This document shows, one piece after another, positions 18,698 to 26,756 of a DNA stretch of 64,000 bases. Made by a program: the position numbers and the translations under genes. The notes beneath the pieces were generated by a model. The model was not told the DNA's origin. It ran no database searches and saw only the letters and a list, made by a program, of their open reading frames with translations. Position 1 is the first letter of the stretch, and every line of letters begins with the position of its first letter. Source of the DNA: Methylophaga thiooxydans DMS010 (GTDB taxonomy: Bacteria > Pseudomonadota > Gammaproteobacteria > Nitrosococcales > Methylophagaceae); assembly GCF_000156355.1 (NCBI RefSeq), contig NZ_GG657883.1, positions 160,467-224,466 of the forward strand, read 5' to 3'.

Positions 18698-19399
18698 ATG
18701 GAAGCCTTGTTCACGCTGCAATCAGCAAAAAACCACGACTTAGCGCCACAAAAAACAACTGTTTTACCCATCTATACATTGGCATGGGACGATGCCGCGT
18801 CACTGGATCGTGGTCTCACCGAGCAGTTTATTCATCAGCGTTTTCAACAACACTATGGCGCCTCAATTATAGACTTTATGCCGAACTTGCTCGCTGCAAA
18901 AAATGAGGCAGGCATCACTGCTGCTTTAGGGTTTCAGTTAGCTCAAAAGCAACAACCACTATTTCTCGAGCAATACCTTGATGTCACTATCGAATCGGCA
19001 TTGAGTGTCATTACAGGAAGCCCGATAAACAGGGCGGGCATTGTTGAAATAGGCAATTTAGCCTCGGCAAGACAGCGAGCGACGCAAACGTTATTTTTGC
19101 TATTAGCTGAGATTCTGCATCAGTCGGGTTTTGAATGGGTGGTATTTACGGCAAATCGCTCAGTGAAAAATTGGCTCGAGAAACTCGCCATCGCTACCGT
19201 GTCTCTTGGCGAAGCAAATGCCTCAAAGCTGAGCAACAAATCGGTGAATTGGGGAAGTTATTATGACGACAAACCGGTTGTGTTAGCAGCTAACATCCAG
19301 CAAGGCTGTTCGAATCTTAATCAACATCCGTTAATGGACGCATTGCGGAAGAATTATCGGCAACAGGTTGGTCGTGCTGTGGTGGCGCTACGGCTATGA
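18698..19399 (+). CDS. thermostable haemolysin family protein (GNAT-like)
   Basis: A 233-aa member of the T_hemolysin family, named after a Vibrio protein. Family-typical blocks are RFQQHYGASIIDFMPNLL, FLEQYLDVTIES, IVEIGNLAS and VNWGSYYDDKP. The fold is thought to be related to GNAT/acyl-homoserine-lactone-synthase acyltransferases, so an acyl-transfer role is more likely than pore formation; there is no signal peptide or membrane segment. It is the first gene after the PmrA-like box, has GGAG upstream, and overlaps the synthetase gene (ATGA). Function inferred, not shown. Confidence 0.82.
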   Translation: MEALFTLQSAKNHDLAPQKTTVLPIYTLAWDDAASLDRGLTEQFIHQRFQQHYGASIIDFMPNLLAAKNEAGITAALGFQLAQKQQPLFLEQYLDVTIESALSVITGSPINRAGIVEIGNLASARQRATQTLFLLLAEILHQSGFEWVVFTANRSVKNWLEKLAIATVSLGEANASKLSNKSVNWGSYYDDKPVVLAANIQQGCSNLNQHPLMDALRKNYRQQVGRAVVALRL

Positions 19400-20871
19400 G
19401 TATTCTAGTTAATGCACTACGTGCTATTGCTGCTTTGCAGCCCGACTCCTTAGCGTTGACAGATAATAAGCGTTCACTGAATTGGGCTGATTTTATAGCG
19501 GAAGTCGATCACCTCACGCTTTTTCTGCAGGCGTATAAAAATGAGGTTGTCGCCTTATATGAAGACAATGGCATCGATTGGGTCATTGCCGATTTAGCCA
19601 GTCAACAAGCCGGTGTTATTTTATTACCTTTACCGGCGTTTTTTTCAACCAAACAAAGCCAATCGGTGCTGGCGCAGGCAAACGCCATGGCAGTGATTCA
19701 TAGTCAGCATGACGCACCACTGTTTACCAGTGGCTTATCTACGACGACGGCAATCAATGACAGGCTTCAACTCAGCGCGCTTATCAGTCACTGGAAAGCG
19801 GCTATACCTCCGGCAACCAGTAAAATTACCTTCACCTCCGGATCCACCGGATCGCCCAAAGGTGTGTGTCTTAGTGAGAAAAATCAATTCGACGTGGCAC
19901 AAGCATTACTTGAGAAAACAGCGTATCAAGCGATAAACCATCTCTGTGTTTTACCCCTGAGCACATTATTGGAAAACGTGGCGGGTGTTTATGCCCCTCT
20001 GTTTAGTGGGGGCAGCGTGACATTGTTACCGCTCGACACCATTGGCTTCAATGGTAGTAGCCAGTTTGATGTGGCGCAATTTACTCGAACGCTTTCCCGT
20101 ATTAAGCCTGAAAGCATTATCTTGCTGCCTCAGCTTTTGATCATCCTCTGCGAGGCGGTCACCAAAGGGTATTGCTTGCCTGCCAGTATCAAATTTATAG
20201 CCGTTGGTGGCAGTAAAGTCTCTACTGAATTACTTAACCGCTCCCGCGCTGCTGGGTTACCAGTTTTTGAAGGCTACGGCTTATCTGAGTGTGGCTCAGT
20301 GGTATGCCTCAATGCCATAGATATGATTAAAGCAGGCACCGTGGGCAAGCCACTCAGTCATGTCGACGTCCGTATACAAAATGATGAGATCATCATTCAA
20401 GGCAATGTCTTTCTGGGTTACCTGAATCACCCTGAGAGTTGGCAACAGACCGAGTACGCAACAGGTGATCTCGGCTATCTCGATAGCGATGGGTTTCTCT
20501 GTATTCGAGGCCGAAAGAAAAATCTGTTGATTTCCAGTTATGGTCGCAATATCAGCCCTGAGTGGGTTGAGAGTGAACTTCTCGCCAACCCATCGATAGC
20601 ACACTGCATTGTTTTGGGCGACGCCATGCCTTATTGCACGGCGCTGATTCAACCCCGTGAACAGATAACGGAATCGTCAGTGATTGATCAGTGGATAAAG
20701 CAGGTCAATCAAACGTTGCCTGATTATGCACGCATCATGGCGTGGCAGTATTTTTGTGAGCCACTCAGTGTTAGCCGTGGCACCTTGACCACTAATGGCA
20801 GGCCGGTTCGACAAGCAATTTCATCATGTTATCAGCAACAAATTAATGACTTGTATAAGGAGCAGGCTTGA
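19396..20871 (+). CDS. AMP-dependent synthetase/acyl-CoA ligase family enzyme (A10 Lys replaced by Arg)
   Basis: A 491-aa ANL-superfamily enzyme that would activate a carboxylate as acyl-AMP and transfer it to CoA or a carrier. Motifs: P-loop TFTSGSTGSPKGVC (~144-157), A5 GYGLSECGS, A7 TGDLGYLDSDGF and A8 IRGRKKNLLISSYGRNISPEWVE. The C-terminal A10 motif reads TTNGRPVRQAI, with Arg469 where most family members have the catalytic Lys. It is coupled to the haemolysin-family gene (ATGA) and abuts the di-iron enzyme gene. Substrate is probably a fatty acid given the partner genes; that is inference. Confidence 0.87.
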   Translation: MSILVNALRAIAALQPDSLALTDNKRSLNWADFIAEVDHLTLFLQAYKNEVVALYEDNGIDWVIADLASQQAGVILLPLPAFFSTKQSQSVLAQANAMAVIHSQHDAPLFTSGLSTTTAINDRLQLSALISHWKAAIPPATSKITFTSGSTGSPKGVCLSEKNQFDVAQALLEKTAYQAINHLCVLPLSTLLENVAGVYAPLFSGGSVTLLPLDTIGFNGSSQFDVAQFTRTLSRIKPESIILLPQLLIILCEAVTKGYCLPASIKFIAVGGSKVSTELLNRSRAAGLPVFEGYGLSECGSVVCLNAIDMIKAGTVGKPLSHVDVRIQNDEIIIQGNVFLGYLNHPESWQQTEYATGDLGYLDSDGFLCIRGRKKNLLISSYGRNISPEWVESELLANPSIAHCIVLGDAMPYCTALIQPREQITESSVIDQWIKQVNQTLPDYARIMAWQYFCEPLSVSRGTLTTNGRPVRQAISSCYQQQINDLYKEQA

Positions 20872-21540
20872 ATGTCATTTTTTAACGATTTACAGATCCA
20901 GTCAGCCAATGCGCGACAACAGCTTTTTGAAGCGCCTATTTTCGAGATGGTTAATAAGGGTGAAGTCACCTTGGAACTTTACATTGCATTTTTAACGCAG
21001 GCCTATCATCACGTTAAACATACCGTGCCTTTACTGATGGCCGTTGGGGCAAAACTGCCAGAAGAAAAAGAATGGCTTCGCACTGCGGTTGCAGAATATA
21101 TAGAAGAAGAACTAGGTCATCAGGAGTGGATTTTAAATGATATCGCTGCCTGTGGTGGTGATAAAGAAGTGGTTCGATGTGGCTTACCTAGTATTCACAC
21201 CGAGCTGATGGTGGGGTTTGCCTACGACATGATTGGACGGGTTAACCCACTTGGGTTTTTCGGCATGGTGCATGTACTTGAAGGTACCAGCATCACGACA
21301 GCCGATAAAGCCGCTGATACGATTCAGCAAGCATTAACTCTTCCAAATAAGGCATTTAGTTATTTACGTTCCCACGGATCCTTAGATCAGGAGCACGTAA
21401 AATTTTTTGAAGGCCTCATGGACCGGATATCAGAACCTACTGAACAAGCACTGATTATTTATGCTGCCAAACGTTTTTATTACCTCTATGGAAATGTTTT
21501 CAGAGGGCTTACAGGGGAACCGATACCATGCACAGTTTAA
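20872..21540 (+). CDS. haem-oxygenase-like di-iron enzyme (HDO/TenA-like, UndA-related)
   Basis: A 222-aa all-helical protein of the TenA/haem-oxygenase-like fold. Candidate di-iron ligands match the HDO pattern: Glu80 and His83 in EEELGHQEW, Glu137 in HVLEGTS, and His168, Asp172 and His175 in SHGSLDQEH (H-x3-D-x2-H). The spacing resembles that I recall for UndA, a fatty-acid decarboxylating oxygenase. TenA thiaminases lack this set. A role in oxidative modification of an activated acyl or aminoacyl substrate is inferred. The ATG follows the synthetase stop directly, and the 3' end overlaps the SDR gene by 13 bp. Confidence 0.82.
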   Translation: MSFFNDLQIQSANARQQLFEAPIFEMVNKGEVTLELYIAFLTQAYHHVKHTVPLLMAVGAKLPEEKEWLRTAVAEYIEEELGHQEWILNDIAACGGDKEVVRCGLPSIHTELMVGFAYDMIGRVNPLGFFGMVHVLEGTSITTADKAADTIQQALTLPNKAFSYLRSHGSLDQEHVKFFEGLMDRISEPTEQALIIYAAKRFYYLYGNVFRGLTGEPIPCTV

Positions 21541-22313
21541 AAGACACGACGATTGTTGTTACCGGCGCGGCAGGCGGTATCGGTCATGCGATTGTTCGTC
21601 GCCTGACCGAGCAAGGCGCAAGGCTTGTCTTGACAGACAGAGATGCCGTACGGCTGTCGGCATTGAATGCCTCACTGGGAAATAAACATTATGAGTTCGC
21701 GGCTGATATCAGCAGCTGTAAAGGTCGCGTCAGCTTGCTCGATTACTGTAGTGGCTTGATGCACATCCCACAAATGCTGATAAACGTCGCCGGGATAAAC
21801 CAGTTCGCCAAGATAGCGGATTATAGCGACGACGATATTATGCGAATGGTCACGATCAACTTAACCAGCCAGATTGCTTTATGTCGTGATTTTATATCCC
21901 TACTGAATACCCAACCTAGTGCAGTGATTATTAATGTTGGTTCAATTTTAGGTAGTATCGGTATGCCAGGATACAGTGTCTATTGTGCCAGTAAGTTTGG
22001 CTTGAGAGGCTTCAGCGAAGCATTGAACCGTGAGTTGATGGATAGCCGCACTCGGGTTCGTTATTTCGCGCCTCGAGCCACCCAAACAGCTTTGAACGAT
22101 GTTCGTGTCAACCAAATGAATAAAGCTCTGGGGAATGCAATGGACAGCCCTGAAAAGGTCGCGGATGCTTTAATTGCTTTTATCAAAAAAGATATTGTTA
22201 GTACCTATCTTGGCTGGCCAGAAAAGTTATTTGTCAAAATCAATAGTTTATTACCGACCTTAGTGGATAAGTCTTTCCGCAAACAGCTTCCTATCATCAA
22301 ACGCTACCTATAG
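21528..22313 (+). CDS. SDR family oxidoreductase
   Basis: A classical short-chain dehydrogenase/reductase, 261 aa. The nucleotide-binding glycine motif VTGAAGGIGHAI is at ~11-22, INVAGINQFA corresponds to the NNAG block, and the catalytic Ser/Tyr/Lys are in NVGSILGSIGMPGYSVYCASKF. The motif after Asp at the end of strand 2 (LVLTDRD) suggests NAD(H) preference. It overlaps the di-iron enzyme gene and is followed by the TPR gene, so it belongs to the same unit. Substrate unknown. Confidence 0.88.
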   Translation: MHSLKDTTIVVTGAAGGIGHAIVRRLTEQGARLVLTDRDAVRLSALNASLGNKHYEFAADISSCKGRVSLLDYCSGLMHIPQMLINVAGINQFAKIADYSDDDIMRMVTINLTSQIALCRDFISLLNTQPSAVIINVGSILGSIGMPGYSVYCASKFGLRGFSEALNRELMDSRTRVRYFAPRATQTALNDVRVNQMNKALGNAMDSPEKVADALIAFIKKDIVSTYLGWPEKLFVKINSLLPTLVDKSFRKQLPIIKRYL

Positions 22314-22324
22314 TGGAGGACATC

Positions 22325-22996
22325 ATGAAATATGTGATTTTTTCTTGTTTTGTTTTTATCTCTGCCTCTGCGTCGTCGATAGCCTTGGCTGATGCGATTA
22401 CTGATATAAAACAGTTACAAAAAGACTGGGCTCAGACCAATTACAAGCTGACAGATACAGCTCAACAAACAGCATTTAAGACACTTGTTCAACAAGCAAC
22501 AAGTGTCGTTAATCGCAATCCTGATACCGCAGAAGCATTTATTTGGCGGGGAATCATTCAATCAAGTTATGCGGGGGCGAAGGGAGGCTTAGGCGCGCTG
22601 TCACTTGCTAAAGCAGCCAAAGCCGATTTCGAACAAGCGATGATATTGAATGACAAGGCGCTAAATGGTTCGGCCTATACCAGTCTTGGCACACTTTACT
22701 TCAAAGTGCCGGGCTGGCCATTAGGCTTCGGTGACGACGATAAAGCAGAAACCTTGTTAAAAAAAGCCTTGACCATTAATCCTGAAGGCATAGATAGTAA
22801 TTACTTCTATGGTCAGTTTTTGTATGAAAACCGCCAGTATGGGCTGGCAGAGCGGTATTTGCTTAAAGCACAACAGGCACCGGCGAGACCTGATAGACCT
22901 CTGGCCGATGAGGGGCGCCACAAGGAAATAGAGGCAACATTGCAGCAGCTACATAACCAATTAAATACTAAAAAACATGCAGGTATTATTAATTGA
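22325..22996 (+). CDS. exported TPR-containing protein
   Basis: A 223-aa protein with a Sec-type signal peptide (MKYVIFSCFVFISASASSIA, cleavage near ALADA) and helical repeats of TPR type (NPDTAEAFIWRGIIQSSYAG; DKALNGSAYTSLGTLYFK; NPEGIDSNYFYGQFLYE). It contains the block VPGWPLGFGDDDKAE. The ATG at 22325 follows GGAGG by 5 nt; an in-frame GTG at 22313 lacks a site. Location is probably periplasmic. The last 20 bp overlap the response-regulator gene. Role unknown, perhaps a scaffold for the pathway. Confidence 0.75.
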   Translation: MKYVIFSCFVFISASASSIALADAITDIKQLQKDWAQTNYKLTDTAQQTAFKTLVQQATSVVNRNPDTAEAFIWRGIIQSSYAGAKGGLGALSLAKAAKADFEQAMILNDKALNGSAYTSLGTLYFKVPGWPLGFGDDDKAETLLKKALTINPEGIDSNYFYGQFLYENRQYGLAERYLLKAQQAPARPDRPLADEGRHKEIEATLQQLHNQLNTKKHAGIIN

Positions 22997-23636
22997 AGAT
23001 GATCCTTCACTGGCTCAGGGCCTGAAAACGTCACTGAAACGTGAAGGATTTATCGTCAACCATCTGCAGTTGGGCAGGCTCGCTATAGAGAGTGTCGCTA
23101 CAGCGGCACCTGACATGGTGGTACTTGATCTGGGTTTACCTGATATGGATGGCCAGGATGTTCTCCGAGCCATACGAAAAATCAATGCTGAATTGCCCGT
23201 TTTGATACTGACCGCGCGATCATCCCTACAAGATAAGGTCGATGGTCTTGATGGCGGGGCTGATGATTATCTTGCAAAACCCTTTGATACGGATGAGCTT
23301 CTGGCTAGATTACGCGTTTTTGAACGCCGGCTGAGTAGTCTCAAACATGCCGAGTTGGTGGTGGGTAATGTGGCGATGGACACCAAAGCGCAACAAGTCA
23401 AAGTCAATGGTGCCGATCTGGAACTGTCGCGAAGAGAATATATGCTGCTCAAAACCTTGATGGAAAACGTCGGTCGCGTACAAACGCGGGATAGCCTTGA
23501 AACAAAGCTTTACAGTTGGGGAGATGAAATTGCCAGCAATGCTATTGAAGTCCATATACATCATTTAAGGAAAAAGTTACCTGAGCAATTCATACGAACC
23601 GTGCGCGGGGTAGGCTATACCATTAAAGCCTTATGA
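22977..23636 (+). CDS. OmpR-family response regulator (QseB/PmrA type)
   Basis: A 219-aa regulator. Receiver domain: acidic pair EDD at ~7-9, phospho-acceptor Asp51 in MVVLDLGLPDMDG, Thr in ILTARSS and Lys in AKPFDTDELLARLR. The winged-helix output domain reads ELSRREYMLLKTLMEN and VEVHIHHLRKKL-like (IEVHIHHLRKKL) to VRGVGYTI. The family binds direct CTTAA-type repeats, and such a box lies before the first gene of this operon. It overlaps the TPR gene by 20 bp and the kinase by 4 bp. Confidence 0.93.
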   Translation: MQVLLIEDDPSLAQGLKTSLKREGFIVNHLQLGRLAIESVATAAPDMVVLDLGLPDMDGQDVLRAIRKINAELPVLILTARSSLQDKVDGLDGGADDYLAKPFDTDELLARLRVFERRLSSLKHAELVVGNVAMDTKAQQVKVNGADLELSRREYMLLKTLMENVGRVQTRDSLETKLYSWGDEIASNAIEVHIHHLRKKLPEQFIRTVRGVGYTIKAL

Positions 23637-24961
23637 AATCGATCCGTATTTACCTGCTACTTGCCCTGATTGCGACGATTACACTGGTTAATTTCGTCTC
23701 TCTTTTACATGGCTACCAAGCCAGTATGGAGAAAGCACAGAACCTGTTTGATGCCAGGCTGGAAAGTACAGCCAGACTGATTGCTTCTGCCAACTCTGCG
23801 CAGGTTGCCGACCAGAACATCGCCGAACAACAGACACCCAATACCTATTTCCAAATCTGGGGAAGTGGTGGTCAGCAGTTGCTAACGCGCTCACGCAATG
23901 CACCAGATGAGATTATTGGGCAACTTGATGAAGGCTTTCATGAGGTGAACCATGCCAGTTATCGTTGGCGAAATTATGTGTATCAGGATCGCCACCTGAA
24001 TCGATGGGTTGTGGTGGCTGAGCGAATTGATATTCGTTATAGCCTGGCTGAGGAAGTGGTTTTAGAGTCTTTGCTTCCTATTGTTATGGCGATTCCGCTC
24101 TCAGCGTTGATTATCTGGCTCGCCGTCGGGGTTGGGCTTAAACCGTTGAGTGTGCTTGCGCAACAAATCAGACATAAAAAAGTCGATGATCTGAGTCCGA
24201 TAAAAATGGAACGGGTGCCAAAAGAGCTGACAACGGTAGTCAATAATACAAATGCTCTCTTGATTAGACTGCACGATGCGTTTTCTCGAGAACAACGTTT
24301 TTCAGCCGATGCTGCCCATGAGCTCAGAACCCCAATCAGTGTCCTTAAAGTGCATCTACATAATCTCAAGCAACGGTTTGGTGATACCGACGAGGATATC
24401 GCCTTGTTAAAGACGGGTGTTGAGCGAATGGGGCATCTGATTGAACAAATTCTGGCGCTCTATAGAACATCGCCCGACCAGGCCGCGGTAAAGTTTGAAG
24501 ACATTGATCTGACTAAACTTGTGCAGTCTGTTGTAGCTCGTGATTTTGAACAGTTTGAACGTAAGCAACAACGCATTGAGCTTGATGGCGAGAAAATCCT
24601 TATTAAAGGTAATCAATTTGCCTTGGAAACCTTAGTGCAGAATCTACTCAGTAATGCCAGTAAATATACCCCGGAACACGGTGATATCTATGTTTCCATC
24701 AGTAGTAAACTAGGTGAGGCCTTGCTTCAGATAGAAGACTCCGGACCGGGTATTCCCACAGACATGCATGAACGGGTGTTTGAGCGGTTTTATCGTTTAC
24801 ATGGCGATCAGCATGCCAGCGATATTATTGGCTGCGGACTTGGGCTGACAATCGTTAAAGATATCGCGGCAATGCATCAGGCTGAGATTGAGTTGGGTAC
24901 GTCACGGTTTAAACAGGGCTTACGCGTTAGTGTGCGGTTTCGTTTAGAGGAAAAAAAGTAA
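23633..24961 (+). CDS. sensor histidine kinase (QseC/PmrB-like)
   Basis: A 442-aa membrane kinase with TM1 at ~5-25, a periplasmic sensor of ~130 residues (2CSK-type), TM2 at ~152-174 and a HAMP region. The H-box is FSADAAHELRTPISVLKVHL (phospho-His ~222), the N-box NLLSNASKYTP, and G boxes EDSGPGIP and GCGLGLTIVKDIA. It pairs with the regulator just upstream (4-bp overlap). The signal is unknown; iron is a guess because cupredoxin and FTR1 genes follow, with TAATG overlap. Confidence 0.92.
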   Translation: MKSIRIYLLLALIATITLVNFVSLLHGYQASMEKAQNLFDARLESTARLIASANSAQVADQNIAEQQTPNTYFQIWGSGGQQLLTRSRNAPDEIIGQLDEGFHEVNHASYRWRNYVYQDRHLNRWVVVAERIDIRYSLAEEVVLESLLPIVMAIPLSALIIWLAVGVGLKPLSVLAQQIRHKKVDDLSPIKMERVPKELTTVVNNTNALLIRLHDAFSREQRFSADAAHELRTPISVLKVHLHNLKQRFGDTDEDIALLKTGVERMGHLIEQILALYRTSPDQAAVKFEDIDLTKLVQSVVARDFEQFERKQQRIELDGEKILIKGNQFALETLVQNLLSNASKYTPEHGDIYVSISSKLGEALLQIEDSGPGIPTDMHERVFERFYRLHGDQHASDIIGCGLGLTIVKDIAAMHQAEIELGTSRFKQGLRVSVRFRLEEKK

Positions 24962-25284
24962 TGCGCTATGCCTTACTGATTATTGCGCTTTGCCTGTCTA
25001 TCACCCCAGTTTTTGCCGGGCCGCCAGTGTTTACGCTGGAAATCAAAGAGCACTTGTTCTTTCCCGATGAAATCACCATTCCGGCAAATACCAAAGTGAA
25101 ATTACACGTCAAAAATCTCGATGCCACGGCGGAAGAGTTTGAGAGCTATGAGTTGAATCGTGAAAAAGTTATCGCTGGTAATAGTGAGGCTATTATTTTC
25201 ATCGGGCCACTGGATAAGGGCGTTTATCCCTTTTTTGGTGAGTTCTTTCCTAAAACGGCACAAGGCAAGGTGATTGTGGAGTAA
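24961..25284 (+). CDS. periplasmic cupredoxin-domain protein linked to FTR1
   Basis: A 107-aa protein with a signal peptide (LLIIALCLSITPVFA) and a cupredoxin_1 fold (FTLEIKEHLFFPDEITIPAN, then TKVKLHVKNLDATAEEFES). The C-terminal loop reads YPFFGEFFPKTAQGKVIVE. A classical blue-copper Cys ligand is absent, as in the EfeO-like/P19-like cupredoxins that accompany iron permeases. It overlaps the kinase stop and sits 2 bp before the FTR1 gene, so a role in iron oxidation or delivery to the permease is inferred. Confidence 0.82.
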   Translation: MRYALLIIALCLSITPVFAGPPVFTLEIKEHLFFPDEITIPANTKVKLHVKNLDATAEEFESYELNREKVIAGNSEAIIFIGPLDKGVYPFFGEFFPKTAQGKVIVE

Positions 25285-25286
25285 CT

Positions 25287-26072
25287 ATGTTATTAAATGC
25301 CGTTATCATTACGTTACGGGAAGTGCTTGAAGCGTCACTGATTATCAGTGTTTTTCTGGCCTTGAGCCAGCTTCTTGAGCGCAAACTGAGCTGGCTGTTG
25401 CTAGCGATGTTTGTTGGCGCTGTTGGCGGGTTTGTTTACGGTCAAAATCTCGGTGCTGTCTCAATGGCATGGGATGGTATGGGTCAGGAGCTGGTGAATG
25501 CCGGGCTGCACCTGCTGATCTTTCTCTCTTTACTGGTCTTTATGACCTCTGTACCGCATCAGCACAAAAAACGTTGGCGCATCGTCACGCTCATTGCCAC
25601 TATCACAGCAGTGGTTGTGGCAATAACACGCGAAGGCTCTGAAATTATTCTTTACCTCAGTGGCGCGATGAGTATCCCCAACATGTTACTGCCCGTATTG
25701 ATTGGCAGCATTGTGGGTGCCGGGATAGGTATCAGTGTGGGTATTTATTTTTATTATCTTCTTATTAATATGCGGCTTAAATATGGTATGTGGCTGGGTT
25801 ACCTATTTCTGCTTTTAGTCGCGGGAAGCATGATATCGCAGGCAGTAGAGTTCTTGATTCAGGCAGATTTCATTCATGCCGGAAAACCGCTCTGGGACAG
25901 CTCAAATCTCATCAGTGAGCGTTCGGTTATCGGTCAATTGTTGTATGCGCTAGTAGGATATGAAGCGACGCCTGCACCAATACAAGTTGTGGCCTATGTA
26001 AGCAGTATTGCCATCATCGCTGTTGCCACGGTCATCAGCTATCAATTCAGGACGCCTCCCCATGATGATTAA
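25287..26072 (+). CDS. FTR1/EfeU-type iron permease
   Basis: A 261-aa inner-membrane permease of the oxidase-dependent Fe transporter family, with about seven hydrophobic helices. Two REXXE iron motifs are present: REVLE in TLREVLEASLI (helix 1) and REGSE in ITREGSEIILYLSG (helix 4). It would bring Fe(III) or Fe(II) into the cytoplasm, with the upstream cupredoxin as periplasmic partner. The C-terminus overlaps the next gene by 11 bp. The link to a di-iron enzyme in the same block is notable. Confidence 0.92.
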   Translation: MLLNAVIITLREVLEASLIISVFLALSQLLERKLSWLLLAMFVGAVGGFVYGQNLGAVSMAWDGMGQELVNAGLHLLIFLSLLVFMTSVPHQHKKRWRIVTLIATITAVVVAITREGSEIILYLSGAMSIPNMLLPVLIGSIVGAGIGISVGIYFYYLLINMRLKYGMWLGYLFLLLVAGSMISQAVEFLIQADFIHAGKPLWDSSNLISERSVIGQLLYALVGYEATPAPIQVVAYVSSIAIIAVATVISYQFRTPPHDD

Positions 26073-26751
26073 GCGTCGTGTTTTCATGGCCTTGTCGCTG
26101 CTGCTTGTTTCTAGCCATCTTCAGGCAGATGGCTCAGCGATTGATAAGGTTTACCATCCCTATGTTCAGCCATTAGAACGTGAGTTGGAATGGCGCATGG
26201 TCAGTGCTGACGGCGATCATCTGCAGCGACTCGGTTTGGGGCGCTCTGTAAACGATAAAGTATTCATTGAGGGTTACTTAATTGCTGAACAAGAGGGAGA
26301 CAACTTTCACCTGCAAGGCTATGAATTAGAAGTCAAACTGCAACTGACTGAACAAGGTGAGTACGCTGTTGATTGGGGGCTAATCACAGAAATTGAAAAA
26401 GCCCACCAGGAGGATGAGTGGGAAATTGCCAGCAGTTTATTGATGGAAAAACAGTGGGGACGTTGGGTTGGTGCTGCAAACTTCTGGCTGGAGTATGAAT
26501 GGGGAGAGGATGTTGATACCGAGTTTGAAACTGCGCTGGCTATTCAAAGCCGATATCGTTTGTCACCCCAGTTTGAGCCTGCCATTGAGATTTATGCCGG
26601 TGAAAATACACGCGCCATCGGACCGGTGGCTTTAGGCGATATCCGGTTTGCAGCAGGCAAGCGATTACACTGGGAGACGGGAGTATTGGTGGGGCTTGAT
26701 AACCAAACCCCGGATGCGACTTTGCGGTTGTTGGCAGAGTTCGAATTTTAA
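26062..26751 (+). CDS. exported beta-rich protein, probable outer-membrane barrel
   Basis: A 229-aa protein with a signal peptide (RRVFMALSLLLVSSHLQADG). The mature part is made of alternating strands (RLGLGRSVNDKVFIEGYLIA, YELEVKLQL, RWVGAANFWLEYEWG, LRLLAEFEF) and ends in phenylalanine, typical of outer-membrane barrels. I do not recognise the family; similar proteins occur next to FTR1/cupredoxin genes. ATG at 26062 or 26065 lies within the FTR1 3' end. It ends 5 bp from the convergent lapG gene with no clear terminator between. Confidence 0.68.
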   Translation: MMIKRRVFMALSLLLVSSHLQADGSAIDKVYHPYVQPLERELEWRMVSADGDHLQRLGLGRSVNDKVFIEGYLIAEQEGDNFHLQGYELEVKLQLTEQGEYAVDWGLITEIEKAHQEDEWEIASSLLMEKQWGRWVGAANFWLEYEWGEDVDTEFETALAIQSRYRLSPQFEPAIEIYAGENTRAIGPVALGDIRFAAGKRLHWETGVLVGLDNQTPDATLRLLAEFEF

Positions 26752-26756
26752 TAAGC

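Noticed and set aside
18698..19399. Haemolysin or secreted toxin as the real function of the first operon gene
   Set aside because: No signal peptide, no membrane-active segment, and the enzyme context points to a cytoplasmic GNAT-like role; the name is historical.
20872..21540. TenA thiaminase II
   Set aside because: No thiamine genes nearby, and the conserved residues form the HDO iron-ligand pattern instead of a thiaminase Cys site.
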